A stretch of DNA of 64,000 nt from JACRAV01 sp964571235 (GCA_964571235.1 CAZNAI010000004.1:248001-312000); one strand, 5' to 3'; shown: positions 35,436 through 44,704, numbered from the stretch's first letter. Numbers and translations are program-made. Notes: generated by a model not told the origin, from the sequence alone.

Positions 35436-36716
35436 ATGCACTTTGTATTCCCGGCACTGGTGATCGCGGCCGCGTATGTCTCCGCCTATATCGTCTCGGT
35501 GTATGCCACTGCGATGTACATCGATTCCGACGAGCTGGAGTCGCTATTCCCGAATTTGTCACGGCGCCGTCGGCAGTTGTTCGAGCGGATCACCGAAGAC
35601 CCCCGGGTCTTCATGCAAATTGCGGCGGTCTACAAGTCGTTCGCTCTGGCATTAGTAGCGGGAGCGCTGTATTTCATGCTGGATGGCTCCGATCCCGAAA
35701 CAGCCTTGCAGGCGCATCTTCGCTTTGTCGTCGCTCTGGTGGCCGGTTGGTTTATTTTTGTAATCATCGTCGAATATTTGCCCCGGTTGTCTTCCCGGAC
35801 CGTCTTCGGACCTCGGACACTCGGGGCATTTTGGCTGGTGGTGCTGATTTATATCATTTTCTCGCCGCTGGTTAATCTCTATCGGCGGTCGTTGGCCCGC
35901 TCAAGTGTCGCCGACAAAGTCTCCGAAGAGGACAAAGAGGAAATTGTCGAACGCGCCATTGAGTCGCTGGCCGATCATGCCGGGATAGGCGAGGCGCTCG
36001 TCGAAGAGGACGAAAAAGAAATGATCGGGCAAATATTCCGACTCGATCAAACCACCGTTCGAGAAATTATGGTTCCCCGCATTGATATGATCGCTATCGA
36101 AAAAGCATCGAGTTTTGCCGTGATTCGAGAGCTGGTCCGGCGCGACGGCCACTCACGCTACCCGGTCTACGACGGCACAATCGATAAAATTGCCGGGCTC
36201 TTGTATGTCAAAGACATCTTCAACAACATGCCCCTGCCGGGTGAGACGTTTGAAATCGACCGGTATTTGCGGCCGCCGTTTCTCATTCCGGAGTCCAAGA
36301 TCATCGGTGAGCTCCTAAAAGAATTCAAGTCTAATAAGCGCCATATAGCCATTGTCATCGACGAGTACGGCGGGGTTGCCGGCCTCATTACCCTTGAAGA
36401 TGTCCTTGAAGAAATTGTGGGCGATATCCAGGACGAGCACGACTTAGAAGAAGCTGAATTTGTCTCTGTTGGGCCCCGCGAGTACCGGGTCGAGGGGGGG
36501 ATGCTCTTGGACAAGTTTTTGGGAGAGATAGGGATGGAATACGACCACGCCGAGTTCGACACGATCGGCGGTCTTATGTATGATCTCTTTGGCTCAGTCC
36601 CAAAGTTAGGCGCAAAAGTTAGGTGGCATGAACTTGAGATGGAAGTACTCAGGTTGCGCGGCCAGCGGATTGTCAGCGTCAAGGTCCGGATACTGCCCAG
36701 CTCAACCCCCGCCTGA
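35436..36716 (+). CDS. CorC/HlyC-type CBS-domain membrane protein
   Basis: 426 residues, starting three bases after ybeY. About four N-terminal membrane spans (~1-150) of CNNM/DUF21 type, a CBS pair at ~205-330 (MVPRIDMIAIE, RYPVYDGTIDKIAGLLYVKDI, IVIDEYGGVAGLITLEDVLEEIVGDI), and a CorC_HlyC domain at ~340-420 (GGLMYDLFGSVPKLGAKV). Relatives take part in Mg/Co efflux; the hemolysin name is historical. The transmembrane part is divergent from typical DUF21, so ion specificity is uncertain. Confidence 0.9.
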   Translation: MHFVFPALVIAAAYVSAYIVSVYATAMYIDSDELESLFPNLSRRRRQLFERITEDPRVFMQIAAVYKSFALALVAGALYFMLDGSDPETALQAHLRFVVALVAGWFIFVIIVEYLPRLSSRTVFGPRTLGAFWLVVLIYIIFSPLVNLYRRSLARSSVADKVSEEDKEEIVERAIESLADHAGIGEALVEEDEKEMIGQIFRLDQTTVREIMVPRIDMIAIEKASSFAVIRELVRRDGHSRYPVYDGTIDKIAGLLYVKDIFNNMPLPGETFEIDRYLRPPFLIPESKIIGELLKEFKSNKRHIAIVIDEYGGVAGLITLEDVLEEIVGDIQDEHDLEEAEFVSVGPREYRVEGGMLLDKFLGEIGMEYDHAEFDTIGGLMYDLFGSVPKLGAKVRWHELEMEVLRLRGQRIVSVKVRILPSSTPA

Positions 36717-36722
36717 TGGGCT

Positions 36723-36739
36723 GACGCAGGTTCTGCGTC
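36723..36739 (+). terminator. Short hairpin after corC-like gene
   Basis: Stem GACGCAG / CTGCGTC (36723-36729 and 36733-36739), loop GTT. No T tract, so a weak terminator at best. Confidence 0.35.
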
Positions 36740-36753
36740 GCCTAACAAATTGC

Positions 36754-36782
36754 TTGACATGAGTATCCAATAATGTCATACT
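36754..36782 (+). promoter_or_regulatory. Sigma70-like promoter for the small secreted protein
   Basis: TTGACA (perfect -35, 36754-36759), a 17-base spacer, then CATACT at 36777-36782 as -10 (four of six matches). It lies ~90 bases before the GTG start at 36874. Confidence 0.5.
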
Positions 36783-36873
36783 ACCCATAGCAGAGACTGC
36801 GCCGTTCCGAAAACACAGGTTTGGCGCACATAAACAGAAAAATCACAGGTAATAGATTCTTGCGGAGGTTCGC

Positions 36874-37197
36874 GTGAGAAAAGGCAAAGTTAAGACTTCG
36901 GCACTTTGGCTGATGATTGCCCTGCTCATCTCCTGCGTACTCTCAACGACCGTTTTTTCTGGGGAGAATCCCTGGGATTCGGACCATCGTCCGTCCCAAT
37001 CGAATTGTCCTCCCGGCGGAAACGATTCCACATCAGTGAACTCAGGTTCGACCAGCCGTGCGGCCGTCGTTGGCGGATCGGCGACTTCGTCGAGCGAGAG
37101 TGGATGGGTGCAGACCGTGCATCGAGTGCTTATGTTTGTGGCTCGCCACCATGCTGATTGGCTCAGAGAATCGTCGCGGTCGGCCAAAATGCGGTAA
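36874..37197 (+). CDS. Small secreted Ser-rich protein of unknown function
   Basis: 107 residues, GTG start with GGAGG six bases upstream. Signal peptide (SALWLMIALLISCVLSTTVFS), then a Ser/Gly/Asn-rich mature region (GGNDSTSVNSGSTSRAAVVG) and a basic end (HHADWLRESSRSAKMR). No family recognised. Its own promoter candidate precedes it and a large sigma54-type activator gene follows 70 bases later. The small size, export signal and pairing with a TPR regulator recall exported signalling peptides; that is speculation. Confidence 0.6.
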   Translation: MRKGKVKTSALWLMIALLISCVLSTTVFSGENPWDSDHRPSQSNCPPGGNDSTSVNSGSTSRAAVVGGSATSSSESGWVQTVHRVLMFVARHHADWLRESSRSAKMR

Positions 37198-37267
37198 TGA
37201 GAGTAGTGGTCAGTTCAGGAGAAGACAAAGGCATAGTGTAGAACTCTAAACGAAGACACTGCGAGTA

Positions 37268-40210
37268 ATGTATAGTCCCTCACACAGACTCGTCATTGAT
37301 GATCGGCTCCTAGCGATCGAAGAACTGGTTCGCCAGAAAAAGTTCGATCTGGCCCGGCGTGAATTGACATCTCTGGGCCCCGACCAGTTTTCGTCAGATT
37401 CTCCCGAACAAGGTATCTACTTGTCGCTTTCGGCTGACTGTGCCATTGAGGCGACTGATTACCGCAAAGCAATTGAATTTGGCTTGGTGGCCGCCCGCCT
37501 GCTCTCTGAGTTATCGTTGCATGCCAAATACGGCCGCACGATGCTCACTCTTTCGCGCTCCTACTCAGCGCTTGGTGATCTCAAAAATGCCGAAATTCGT
37601 GCGAATGACTCGCTCGCCACATACCGACGGGCCGGAGACACGAATGGTCAGGTTGACGCGCTTAACGAGCTTGCCCGCATTTCTTACATTCGGACAAATC
37701 TTTCTGCCGCCGCCGGGTACCTCTCGGATGCCGCGGCACTGGCCGTTGATAACCCACGCAAATCGGCTCTCTTGACCGGAAACCTTGGTCGCGTCCAGAC
37801 GTTTGGCGGTCAATGGGTGCAGGCCGAACAGAATCTGGCAACCGCATTAGACCACAATCGGGCTCACCACTACGACACCTCTGTCGCAACAGACTTGGTT
37901 TCGCTGGCGCTCATTAGTATTCGAAAGCGTGATTTCCTCACCGCGGATCGTCAGTTGACCGAAGCGATGACGATTATCGATCGTCTCGGACTTAAACGCG
38001 ACCGTATTATCGCCTCCGAGTTTATCGGGGAACTGGCCTTTGAGCGGGGCGACCTGTTCAAAGCGAAGTCGGTGTTAGCCGAGGCGTATCATCAGGCCCG
38101 GTTGCTTGCGCCGAATTCCGGATTGGTCTCGCAAGTGGCCCGTCGCATGGCTGAGGTCGAATTGTCGCTGGATCATGTCGAAGAGGCGGGGAAATTTGCC
38201 AATATTGCAATGGAAGTTGCCCAGGAGTTGGGAGAAAAGGCCGAAATGGCCCACGCCCGCCGGGTGATGGCCCGTGTGTTTTTGGCCAAGGGTGCGCTGG
38301 CCGACGCGCTCGATTGCGTGAGGCAGGCGGTTGACCTGTTCCGCGAAGTTGGCGATCCGTTTGATTTGGCGAAGGGACTATTGGCCTTGGGCGAAATCAA
38401 GTCTCTTGGCAGTTCTGATGAAGCCGAGAAAATTCGCTCCGCTATTGACGAAGCCGGACGCATCTATAGAAAACTCCACTTGGAATATGGTGTCGCTTTG
38501 GCTGAATTCCGGGCCGGTGTGTTTGCCTGCCAAAATGGCGACTTGTCGCGTGGATTTAGAAAACTAAGCCGGTCGGAAAAAACATTTCAGACCATTGGCG
38601 ACACTGTCCGCGCCCGCGAAGTTCAACAGTTTCTCGGCTCTCTTTCGGATCAAGCGGTCGCGCTTTCGATTTCAGACAACAATCAATTCAAAGTCTTTGG
38701 CCGGCTTCTGTCCCAGTCTGAACTAAAAGACCTTAAGTCGGGCCAGATGGAAGAAGTCATGGGTGTGCTTGTCCGGCGGACCGGGGCCAACCGTGCGATT
38801 CTCTTTTCTCCTCAAATCGAAGACCGCCCGATCATCAGTTCACAGACTCTGACAGCCGGCCAGACGCGCCGCTTTGTCGAGGGATTCAAGCGTATGATAG
38901 GCGCCGAGTTCGCCTCCGACCGGCCCTCGTTGCGCCTGGACTGCCGCCGTGATCCGTACATCCGCGAGCTCTTCGCCGATCAGCCGGAAGTAATCGCCAG
39001 CGTTATGGTCGTGCCGTTTGTGCAAAGCGACCAGACCCAGAGTTATCTCTATCTGGACAAAATCTCGGAAGACAATCTGCTTAATCCGTTCGGACAGGAT
39101 GAACTGAACTTCGTCGTCGGATTTTCTGATATCGTAGCCTTCAAAGTGGCCGAACTGCAAAAGCAAAAATTGCTTGAAGACAATCGTCGGCTCAAAGCGC
39201 AACTTCAGAAAGAAGCGGCCTTCCCCAATTTCATTACCCGCAGTACCGCCATGATGGAAGTGCTCGGCCAAGTCAAGCAGGTAGTCGATTCGAATATTTC
39301 GATATCCATCGAAGGCGAGACCGGGTGTGGCAAAGACCTGTTGGCTCGCGCCATTCACTACAACTCGGTCCGCAAGAATAAACGATTCATCTCGGTCAAC
39401 TGTGCCGCTCTTCCGGAGACATTGCTCGAATCTGAGTTGTTCGGATATCGGAAAGGGACATTCACCGGCGCTGATCGGGACAAGCCGGGATTGTTTGAAG
39501 AAGCCGACGGCGGCACATTCTTCTTAGATGAAATCGCCGACATGCCGCTGAATATTCAGGCAAAGATTCTTCGCGTTCTTGAAGCAAAAGAACTTGTCCG
39601 GCTGGGTGAATCGATTCCGCGCAAGGTTGATGTCCGGATCGTTTCCGCCACCAACAAGGACCTAAAAGTTCAAATGGCCGCCGGACTGTTCCGTCAGGAT
39701 CTGTACTACCGGCTTTCGGCTCTGACGTTTTATCTGCCGTCGCTTCGTGAACGACGCGAGGACATTCCTCTGTTAGCCGCCCATTTCTTGTCGGGAAGCG
39801 AAAAGCGCCTCTCGGCGGAGGCGATCAAAGCGCTGGTGTCTTATGAGTGGCCGGGGAATGTGCGCGAATTGGAAAACGAAATCAAGAAGTCGATTTTGCT
39901 GGTGGGCGACCGGAGTGAGATCGATCTCGACGTGTTGTCGTCAAAGATCGCCTCGCCGTATCTGGCTGAATATTCAGCGGATACCGTCGGTCATTCCGTT
40001 GCGGTTGCCGCTGACATGACGTTTTCGCGCCAGTACTCGCTGTACGATTTTCTGGCCACCCACGAGCGGCAGTTCATCATCCGAGCGCTCAAAGAGAAGG
40101 GCGGCATCAAAAAGCACGCCGCCGCGGCCCTCAATATTCCCGAGTCGACTTTGCGTCTTAAGATCAAGCAATACAATATTGACTTGAATCATTTGGACGC
40201 GGTGAACTGA
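37268..40210 (+). CDS. TPR - GAF - sigma54-type AAA+ - Fis-HTH transcription activator
   Basis: 980 residues. About 440 residues of TPR-like repeats, a GAF-like region (~480-630), a short coiled coil (LQKQKLLEDNRRLKAQL), then the AAA+ domain: Walker A GETGCGKD at 683-690, GGTFFLDEIADMPLNIQAK as Walker B, LFRQDLYYRL and WPGNVRELEN. It ends in a Fis-type helix-turn-helix (KKHAAAALNIPESTLRLKIK). The sigma54-contact loop reads GTFTGA (730-735), not the usual GAFTGA. No receiver domain, so input likely comes by ligand in the GAF or partner binding to TPRs. Targets unknown. Confidence 0.92.
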   Translation: MYSPSHRLVIDDRLLAIEELVRQKKFDLARRELTSLGPDQFSSDSPEQGIYLSLSADCAIEATDYRKAIEFGLVAARLLSELSLHAKYGRTMLTLSRSYSALGDLKNAEIRANDSLATYRRAGDTNGQVDALNELARISYIRTNLSAAAGYLSDAAALAVDNPRKSALLTGNLGRVQTFGGQWVQAEQNLATALDHNRAHHYDTSVATDLVSLALISIRKRDFLTADRQLTEAMTIIDRLGLKRDRIIASEFIGELAFERGDLFKAKSVLAEAYHQARLLAPNSGLVSQVARRMAEVELSLDHVEEAGKFANIAMEVAQELGEKAEMAHARRVMARVFLAKGALADALDCVRQAVDLFREVGDPFDLAKGLLALGEIKSLGSSDEAEKIRSAIDEAGRIYRKLHLEYGVALAEFRAGVFACQNGDLSRGFRKLSRSEKTFQTIGDTVRAREVQQFLGSLSDQAVALSISDNNQFKVFGRLLSQSELKDLKSGQMEEVMGVLVRRTGANRAILFSPQIEDRPIISSQTLTAGQTRRFVEGFKRMIGAEFASDRPSLRLDCRRDPYIRELFADQPEVIASVMVVPFVQSDQTQSYLYLDKISEDNLLNPFGQDELNFVVGFSDIVAFKVAELQKQKLLEDNRRLKAQLQKEAAFPNFITRSTAMMEVLGQVKQVVDSNISISIEGETGCGKDLLARAIHYNSVRKNKRFISVNCAALPETLLESELFGYRKGTFTGADRDKPGLFEEADGGTFFLDEIADMPLNIQAKILRVLEAKELVRLGESIPRKVDVRIVSATNKDLKVQMAAGLFRQDLYYRLSALTFYLPSLRERREDIPLLAAHFLSGSEKRLSAEAIKALVSYEWPGNVRELENEIKKSILLVGDRSEIDLDVLSSKIASPYLAEYSADTVGHSVAVAADMTFSRQYSLYDFLATHERQFIIRALKEKGGIKKHAAAALNIPESTLRLKIKQYNIDLNHLDAVN

Positions 40211-40234
40211 TTTTTTCCCACCAGAGAGCTTGCC

Positions 40235-40258
40235 AGGCGCCGCTGTGGCGCCTTTTTT
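40235..40258 (+). terminator. Rho-independent terminator after the sigma54-type activator
   Basis: Stem AGGCGCC / GGCGCCT (40235-40241 and 40247-40253), loop GCTGT, six T. It ends only six bases before the lipM start. Confidence 0.85.
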
Positions 40259-40264
40259 GTCTTT

Positions 40265-41080
40265 GTGAATCCGCCGCTCTATCTGCACCACTCCGCCGAC
40301 CCGTATTTCAATATGGGGTTCGACGAATGGATGTTGCGGTGCGCGTCAAAATCTCCGGGTTCACTCATGTGGCGTTTGTATACGTGGCAAATCGGCACAA
40401 TTACTTTTGGTTACAATCAGCGAAAAGAGACGGCGTTAGATTTTGAAAAGGCCGGCGATACTCCGGTCATTCGCAGAATAACCGGCGGTCGCGCGTTGTA
40501 TCACGATATTTCCGAACTGACTTATTCCGTCGCTTACAATTTGGCCGATCCGGGAACAGACCAGTTTCGGACCGGGCCGGCCAAGTCCTCCGAGGCAATC
40601 GCGATGATCCTGGCCAGATTTCTGGCCGCCCGCGGAGTCACCGCCACCTGGGAGCAATCGTCGGCACAGGAAAACTCCCGGCGCGATTTCTTTCATAAGG
40701 CCGCATGTTTTGCGTCGCACGCACGCCACGAACTTGTATCGGGCGGCGGGAAGATTGTCGCTTCAGCTCGCCGTGAATGGAACGGAGGCGTACTCCAACA
40801 TGGCTCGATCAAACTGAACGGTCTGGTGGCGCATCCGGCTTTGCATTTTCAGCCGGACGCCCGCCCCGCCCCTGAGAAATCCGTTGCCCGATCAGAACTT
40901 AACGATTGCGCCATAGCGTTTGCGGACGCTGTCCGCGACACCATCGGGGTGAGTGTGCATGCCACTACCGATGACCTGCTTGACTCACCCGATATCGCAT
41001 CGCGTACGCAATTTGTCAGGCAGTACCCATTTGAAAAGCGAGATTTGATTGCACACTCAGATACCATTGCGAGTCAATAG
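40265..41080 (+). CDS. lipM: Octanoyltransferase/lipoate-protein ligase family, LipM-like
   Basis: 271 residues. The BPL/LplA/LipB fold is clear: WRLYTWQIGTITFGYNQ, PVIRRITGGRALYHD, ELTYSVAY, then ACFASHARHELV with C148 and GGKIVASARREWNGGVLQHGSI. The cysteine in ACF fits LipM, which transfers octanoate from ACP to a lipoyl domain via a thioester; LplA ligases lack it. GTG start follows a terminator so closely that there is no room for a ribosome site of its own; the start is taken because the conserved fold begins at residue ~5. It may be translated from a short or leaderless transcript. Confidence 0.87.
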   Translation: MNPPLYLHHSADPYFNMGFDEWMLRCASKSPGSLMWRLYTWQIGTITFGYNQRKETALDFEKAGDTPVIRRITGGRALYHDISELTYSVAYNLADPGTDQFRTGPAKSSEAIAMILARFLAARGVTATWEQSSAQENSRRDFFHKAACFASHARHELVSGGGKIVASARREWNGGVLQHGSIKLNGLVAHPALHFQPDARPAPEKSVARSELNDCAIAFADAVRDTIGVSVHATTDDLLDSPDIASRTQFVRQYPFEKRDLIAHSDTIASQ

Positions 41081-41113
41081 TGTGCGTGAGCGCCGAGATT
41101 AGTCACGCCGAGA

Positions 41114-41153
41114 AAAATACCGCTTGACTTGCCCCCGTTCGGGCGGGTATTTT
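41114..41153. terminator. Hairpin after lipM, possibly bidirectional
   Basis: Arms AAAATACCGC (41114-41123) and GCGGGTATTTT (41143-41153) with one bulged G, A/T tracts on both sides, and a G/C-rich inner loop. It is placed 34 bases after the lipM stop. Confidence 0.55.
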
Positions 41154-41314
41154 CGCCGGATGGTAGTGGCCGGTTTTCGCCGGTAACTGCCGGAAACAGA
41201 TAGGGTTGAGAATTGAGGTTGTGAGCGGTTGGGACGACTGATAGTGAATTCCCTCGGTCTTGTTCCCGTCAGCCTGCAACAGACATAAAGCAGTGAGCCC
41301 ACGTCGGTCGTGGC

Positions 41315-41349
41315 TGATCGCTCGCGAAATCATTTCGCGACATCGATCA
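41315..41349. promoter_or_regulatory. Long palindrome abutting the ribosome site of the second TonB receptor gene
   Basis: Inner arms TCGCGAAAT / ATTTCGCGA (41322-41330 and 41332-41340) around a single C, plus outer arms TGATCG / CGATCA (41315-41320 and 41344-41349). The next base but one begins AGGAGG (41351-41356). It could be a repressor operator or an RNA hairpin controlling ribosome access. A smaller hairpin, CCACG / CGTGG, lies just upstream (41299-41313). Confidence 0.65.
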
Positions 41350-41362
41350 CAGGAGGATGGAG

Positions 41363-44300
41363 ATGATAGGTCGCAAACGTAATCTTCTGACAAGTGTCGC
41401 AATATTGCTCGCGCTTTTCCTGATAGATGTCGGGCCGGCGTTTGCCGGAGCGTACGGGCAGATCAAAGGAACGATCACCGACAAGGCGAACAAAGATCCG
41501 CTGGTCGGCGTGTCGATTCAGATTAAAGGGACGGCGGTCGGCGCCCTGACCGATATCGACGGTAACTTCGTTATTCAGCGCGTTGATCCCGGTACCTACG
41601 TACTGGTTATTTCCAGCGTTGGTTACGGCCGCATCGAAGTGACCGACATTGAGGTGCGCGCTGATTTGACCTCCGAAGTCAATCAGGCGCTGGAGCTGGC
41701 GGTATCTGATAAAGGCATCCAGACAGTTAAGGCCAAGCGCGACGTCATCAGTAAGTTCGAGGTCTCCGGCCAACTTTCCAAAACCGCCGAACAAATCAAG
41801 TCTCAGCCGGTGCAAAAAGTCGACGACATTCTCAAGGTCGTTCCCGGTGTAAAGACAACCCAGAGTGGCGATATTTTCATTCGCGGCGGCCGCGCCGGTG
41901 AAGTCGCGTACATTCTCGACGGCGTGCCGATCAATGATCCTCTTGGTGGAACAGGTCAGACCGGTGCTAACCTGACCTTGGTGTCCGGTTCAATTCAGGA
42001 AATCCAGATCATCAAGGACGGTTTCGACCCGGAATACGGAAATGCCTTGTCGGGTATTGTCTCGATTCGTTCGCAGACTGGTAACAAAGAAAACACAAGG
42101 CTCAATCTGCGCTTCCTGACCGACGATTTTGGCAACAAGTCGCTCAACAAGTATTCACGCAATAACGACAATTATAGAATTATCCTCTCCGGTCCCGATC
42201 CGATCCTGACCAGCCATATTCTCCCGGCGTTTGGTCTCAATTATCTCAAGGATAAAGAGTTTACGTACTATCTGTACTTCGAAGCGGATCAGAACGATGA
42301 TTTCCAGCAGTTTTGGCGCTACGATACACCGTCGACACGCCGGAATTACGGGTATTTCAATCTTTTGGGGATTCATGTCCCGGACCGTCTGAAGAATCAA
42401 TACACCGTTCAGACTAACTTCCTGTTCCGTCCCAAACAGAATATCCGCGCGGTATTCTCGTACAAGGGAACTGATTTTCGCTACAGCTCATTCGATTGGG
42501 AATATCGGTACACCTCAGCGACCATTCCGGTTCAGACGCAGAAGCGCAACACCTATTCGATGGAGTGGACCCACGAGGTGAACAAGGATTTCCATTACGA
42601 AGCAATTTTCTCTGTCAACGCCCAGGAATACACCGTCAAGCCGGGTGATCCGGACCATCCGGGACTCGGACTTAACCCCGATCAGATTGCTCTTGAATCA
42701 GACTACGAAACGTACACCGATCGGAACGACAACGGAAAGTATGACGCCCCCGAACCGATCATTAATATCTTTCCGGATTCACTCTCTTACGGTACCGACT
42801 ATAACGGCCCCGCCTACACTTTCGGTGAATTCAACACGACTCTTGGCAATCAGCAGGGTGGTGGCAACGGCTTCCCAACTGACTTCCGGTTTAATCGCAA
42901 TGGCGTACCGGACTCGCTTGAGGGCGAGGCCTTTGTTGACATGAATGGCAACGGCGTGTGGGATCGCGGCGATGATTTGCAGGACAAAAACGGCAATGGC
43001 AAGCTTGATGCCGATCGGATTTCCACTATTGATACCAAGAATCCGGAACCGTATGTCGACGGCGACTCGGTCATCGGCGAGCCGTTTACCGACCTAAACG
43101 CGAACGGGCGGTATGACGAGGGAGTCGATGGATTTGTCATTTCGGTAAATGCCACCATCAACCAGGATCTAAATCACAATGGAAAGTACGACGGTCCGTT
43201 GACCTTCTGGACGCCCGGCATTCCGTACTACGATCGAAACGGCAACGGGCTTTTTGATCGGGCCAACGGTCAGTTCGACCCGGGCGAGTTGTACAATGAT
43301 ATAAACGGCAACGGGAAATGGGATTATGGCGGTACCGGGACATTTCTTAATCCAGGTCAACATAACGAGGACATGAGGTGGCATCGCCGCGCCACAACCA
43401 CCTACCGCGCCGAAGTAAAGGGATTCCGTCAGGCGGGACACCACGAACTAAAAGTAGGTTTGGCGATTCAGCGCGACAATCTCGAATTTGAGGAAATCTT
43501 AAGGCCGTACATTCCGTACATTGGTCGACCCGACGGCGGACCGTATCAGGATCGCGGAGCTTTCAGGGACTTCTTTAAGTTCAAACCGGTTTCAGGAACC
43601 GTTTATTTCCGCGACAAAATCGAGTACGGATCAATGATTGCCTCGCTTGGCGTGCGGTGGGATTACTTCTTGCAGGATACCAAAGATCTTGAGAAAACCC
43701 TGATCAGCGACGACCGGGGCGGTACGATTTTCGGCGATCGACAGAAGATTTCGCCGCGTATCGGCTTCTCGTACCCGATCTCAGACAAAGCCAAGGTGTA
43801 TTTCAACTACGGACACTTCTTCCAACAGCCGCAGTTGCTTTACATGTACCAGCGCAATACGTCCTCGGCCGACCAGAACGCGGTTCTGGGCAACCCGAAC
43901 TTGGACTATCAAAAGACGATTCAGTATTCCTTCGGCGTGAAGTACGCGATGAGCGAAACGTACTCGGTTGATTTCCAGGGGTACTTCAAGGACGAGTTCG
44001 ACAAGATTAATAGCACCAAGATTAAAGAAGAGAGCGGCATTTTCATCCAGCGCTACCGGAACTCCGACTACGGCCGGAGCCGCGGATTGGAAGTAACAGT
44101 TGAAAAGCGCGGAAGCGGGTATGTGAATGGTTCGCTGAGTTATACCTACGCTTTTGCCAATGGAAAGGCGTCGCAAACAAACGCGAACTACCTGTCTGAT
44201 TTCCTTCTGTCGCGCGAGCCGCTTTCTGAAGCGCCGCTTGATAACGATATCCGGCATTCGCTCCAGTCTGAGCTTCAAATCGTGATCCCGAACAACGTCA

Positions 44301-44704
44301 AGCCGAGGCTTTTCGGTATCCGCGTAATCAACGGCTGGTCGCTTTCGATTGCAACAGTGATTGAATCAGGGAGACCGTTTACACCGACCAAAACATTCCC
44401 GAATCTGGCAACGTCAGGGCTTGAAGACATCGAAACGAATTCACTCCGGTACCCGGCGACTGCCTATTTCAATGTTCGGTTCCAAAAGGACTTCCGTTTG
44501 GCCGGAGCCGATTGGAGCCTCAATTTCTGGGTGGATAATGTCTTTGATGCCCGGAATGTCGAAACGCTGTACGCGAATACGGGTAGACCGGACACCGATC
44601 AGAATATTTCCAATCAGGTCTTGGGTGGCACCGAGTTCAACCAGAACCCGGCAAATTGGAACTTTGGGCGTCAGGTGAAACTCGGCCTCGAAATGAACCT
44701 GTAA
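41363..44704 (+). CDS. TonB-dependent receptor with inserted Ca-binding-type repeats (module 2)
   Basis: 1113 residues from the ATG at 41363, six bases after AGGAGG; the ATG at 41357 touches that site. Signal peptide (LLTSVAILLALFLIDVGPAFA), CarboxypepD-like domain (~26-105, GQIKGTITDKANKDPLVG), plug (FIRGGRAGEVAYILDGVPIND, FDPEYGNALSGIVS), then a barrel ending RQVKLGLEMNL. At residues ~453-655 an extracellular-loop insertion contains seven DxNxNGxxD units (for example DRNDNGKYD, DMNGNGVWD, DLNHNGKYD, DINGNGKWD), the type that binds calcium in thrombospondin-3/dockerin-like proteins. It is followed by PorV-like and lipoprotein genes. Ligand unknown. Confidence 0.92.
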   Translation: MIGRKRNLLTSVAILLALFLIDVGPAFAGAYGQIKGTITDKANKDPLVGVSIQIKGTAVGALTDIDGNFVIQRVDPGTYVLVISSVGYGRIEVTDIEVRADLTSEVNQALELAVSDKGIQTVKAKRDVISKFEVSGQLSKTAEQIKSQPVQKVDDILKVVPGVKTTQSGDIFIRGGRAGEVAYILDGVPINDPLGGTGQTGANLTLVSGSIQEIQIIKDGFDPEYGNALSGIVSIRSQTGNKENTRLNLRFLTDDFGNKSLNKYSRNNDNYRIILSGPDPILTSHILPAFGLNYLKDKEFTYYLYFEADQNDDFQQFWRYDTPSTRRNYGYFNLLGIHVPDRLKNQYTVQTNFLFRPKQNIRAVFSYKGTDFRYSSFDWEYRYTSATIPVQTQKRNTYSMEWTHEVNKDFHYEAIFSVNAQEYTVKPGDPDHPGLGLNPDQIALESDYETYTDRNDNGKYDAPEPIINIFPDSLSYGTDYNGPAYTFGEFNTTLGNQQGGGNGFPTDFRFNRNGVPDSLEGEAFVDMNGNGVWDRGDDLQDKNGNGKLDADRISTIDTKNPEPYVDGDSVIGEPFTDLNANGRYDEGVDGFVISVNATINQDLNHNGKYDGPLTFWTPGIPYYDRNGNGLFDRANGQFDPGELYNDINGNGKWDYGGTGTFLNPGQHNEDMRWHRRATTTYRAEVKGFRQAGHHELKVGLAIQRDNLEFEEILRPYIPYIGRPDGGPYQDRGAFRDFFKFKPVSGTVYFRDKIEYGSMIASLGVRWDYFLQDTKDLEKTLISDDRGGTIFGDRQKISPRIGFSYPISDKAKVYFNYGHFFQQPQLLYMYQRNTSSADQNAVLGNPNLDYQKTIQYSFGVKYAMSETYSVDFQGYFKDEFDKINSTKIKEESGIFIQRYRNSDYGRSRGLEVTVEKRGSGYVNGSLSYTYAFANGKASQTNANYLSDFLLSREPLSEAPLDNDIRHSLQSELQIVIPNNVKPRLFGIRVINGWSLSIATVIESGRPFTPTKTFPNLATSGLEDIETNSLRYPATAYFNVRFQKDFRLAGADWSLNFWVDNVFDARNVETLYANTGRPDTDQNISNQVLGGTEFNQNPANWNFGRQVKLGLEMNL

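Noticed and set aside
37268..40210. NtrC-type response regulator
   Set aside because: There is no receiver domain; the N-terminus is TPR and GAF-like.
41200..41300. Possible cobalamin riboswitch before the second TonB receptor
   Set aside because: A GTCAGCCTGC-like stretch exists, but the B12 box and the surrounding conserved stems are not present in order.
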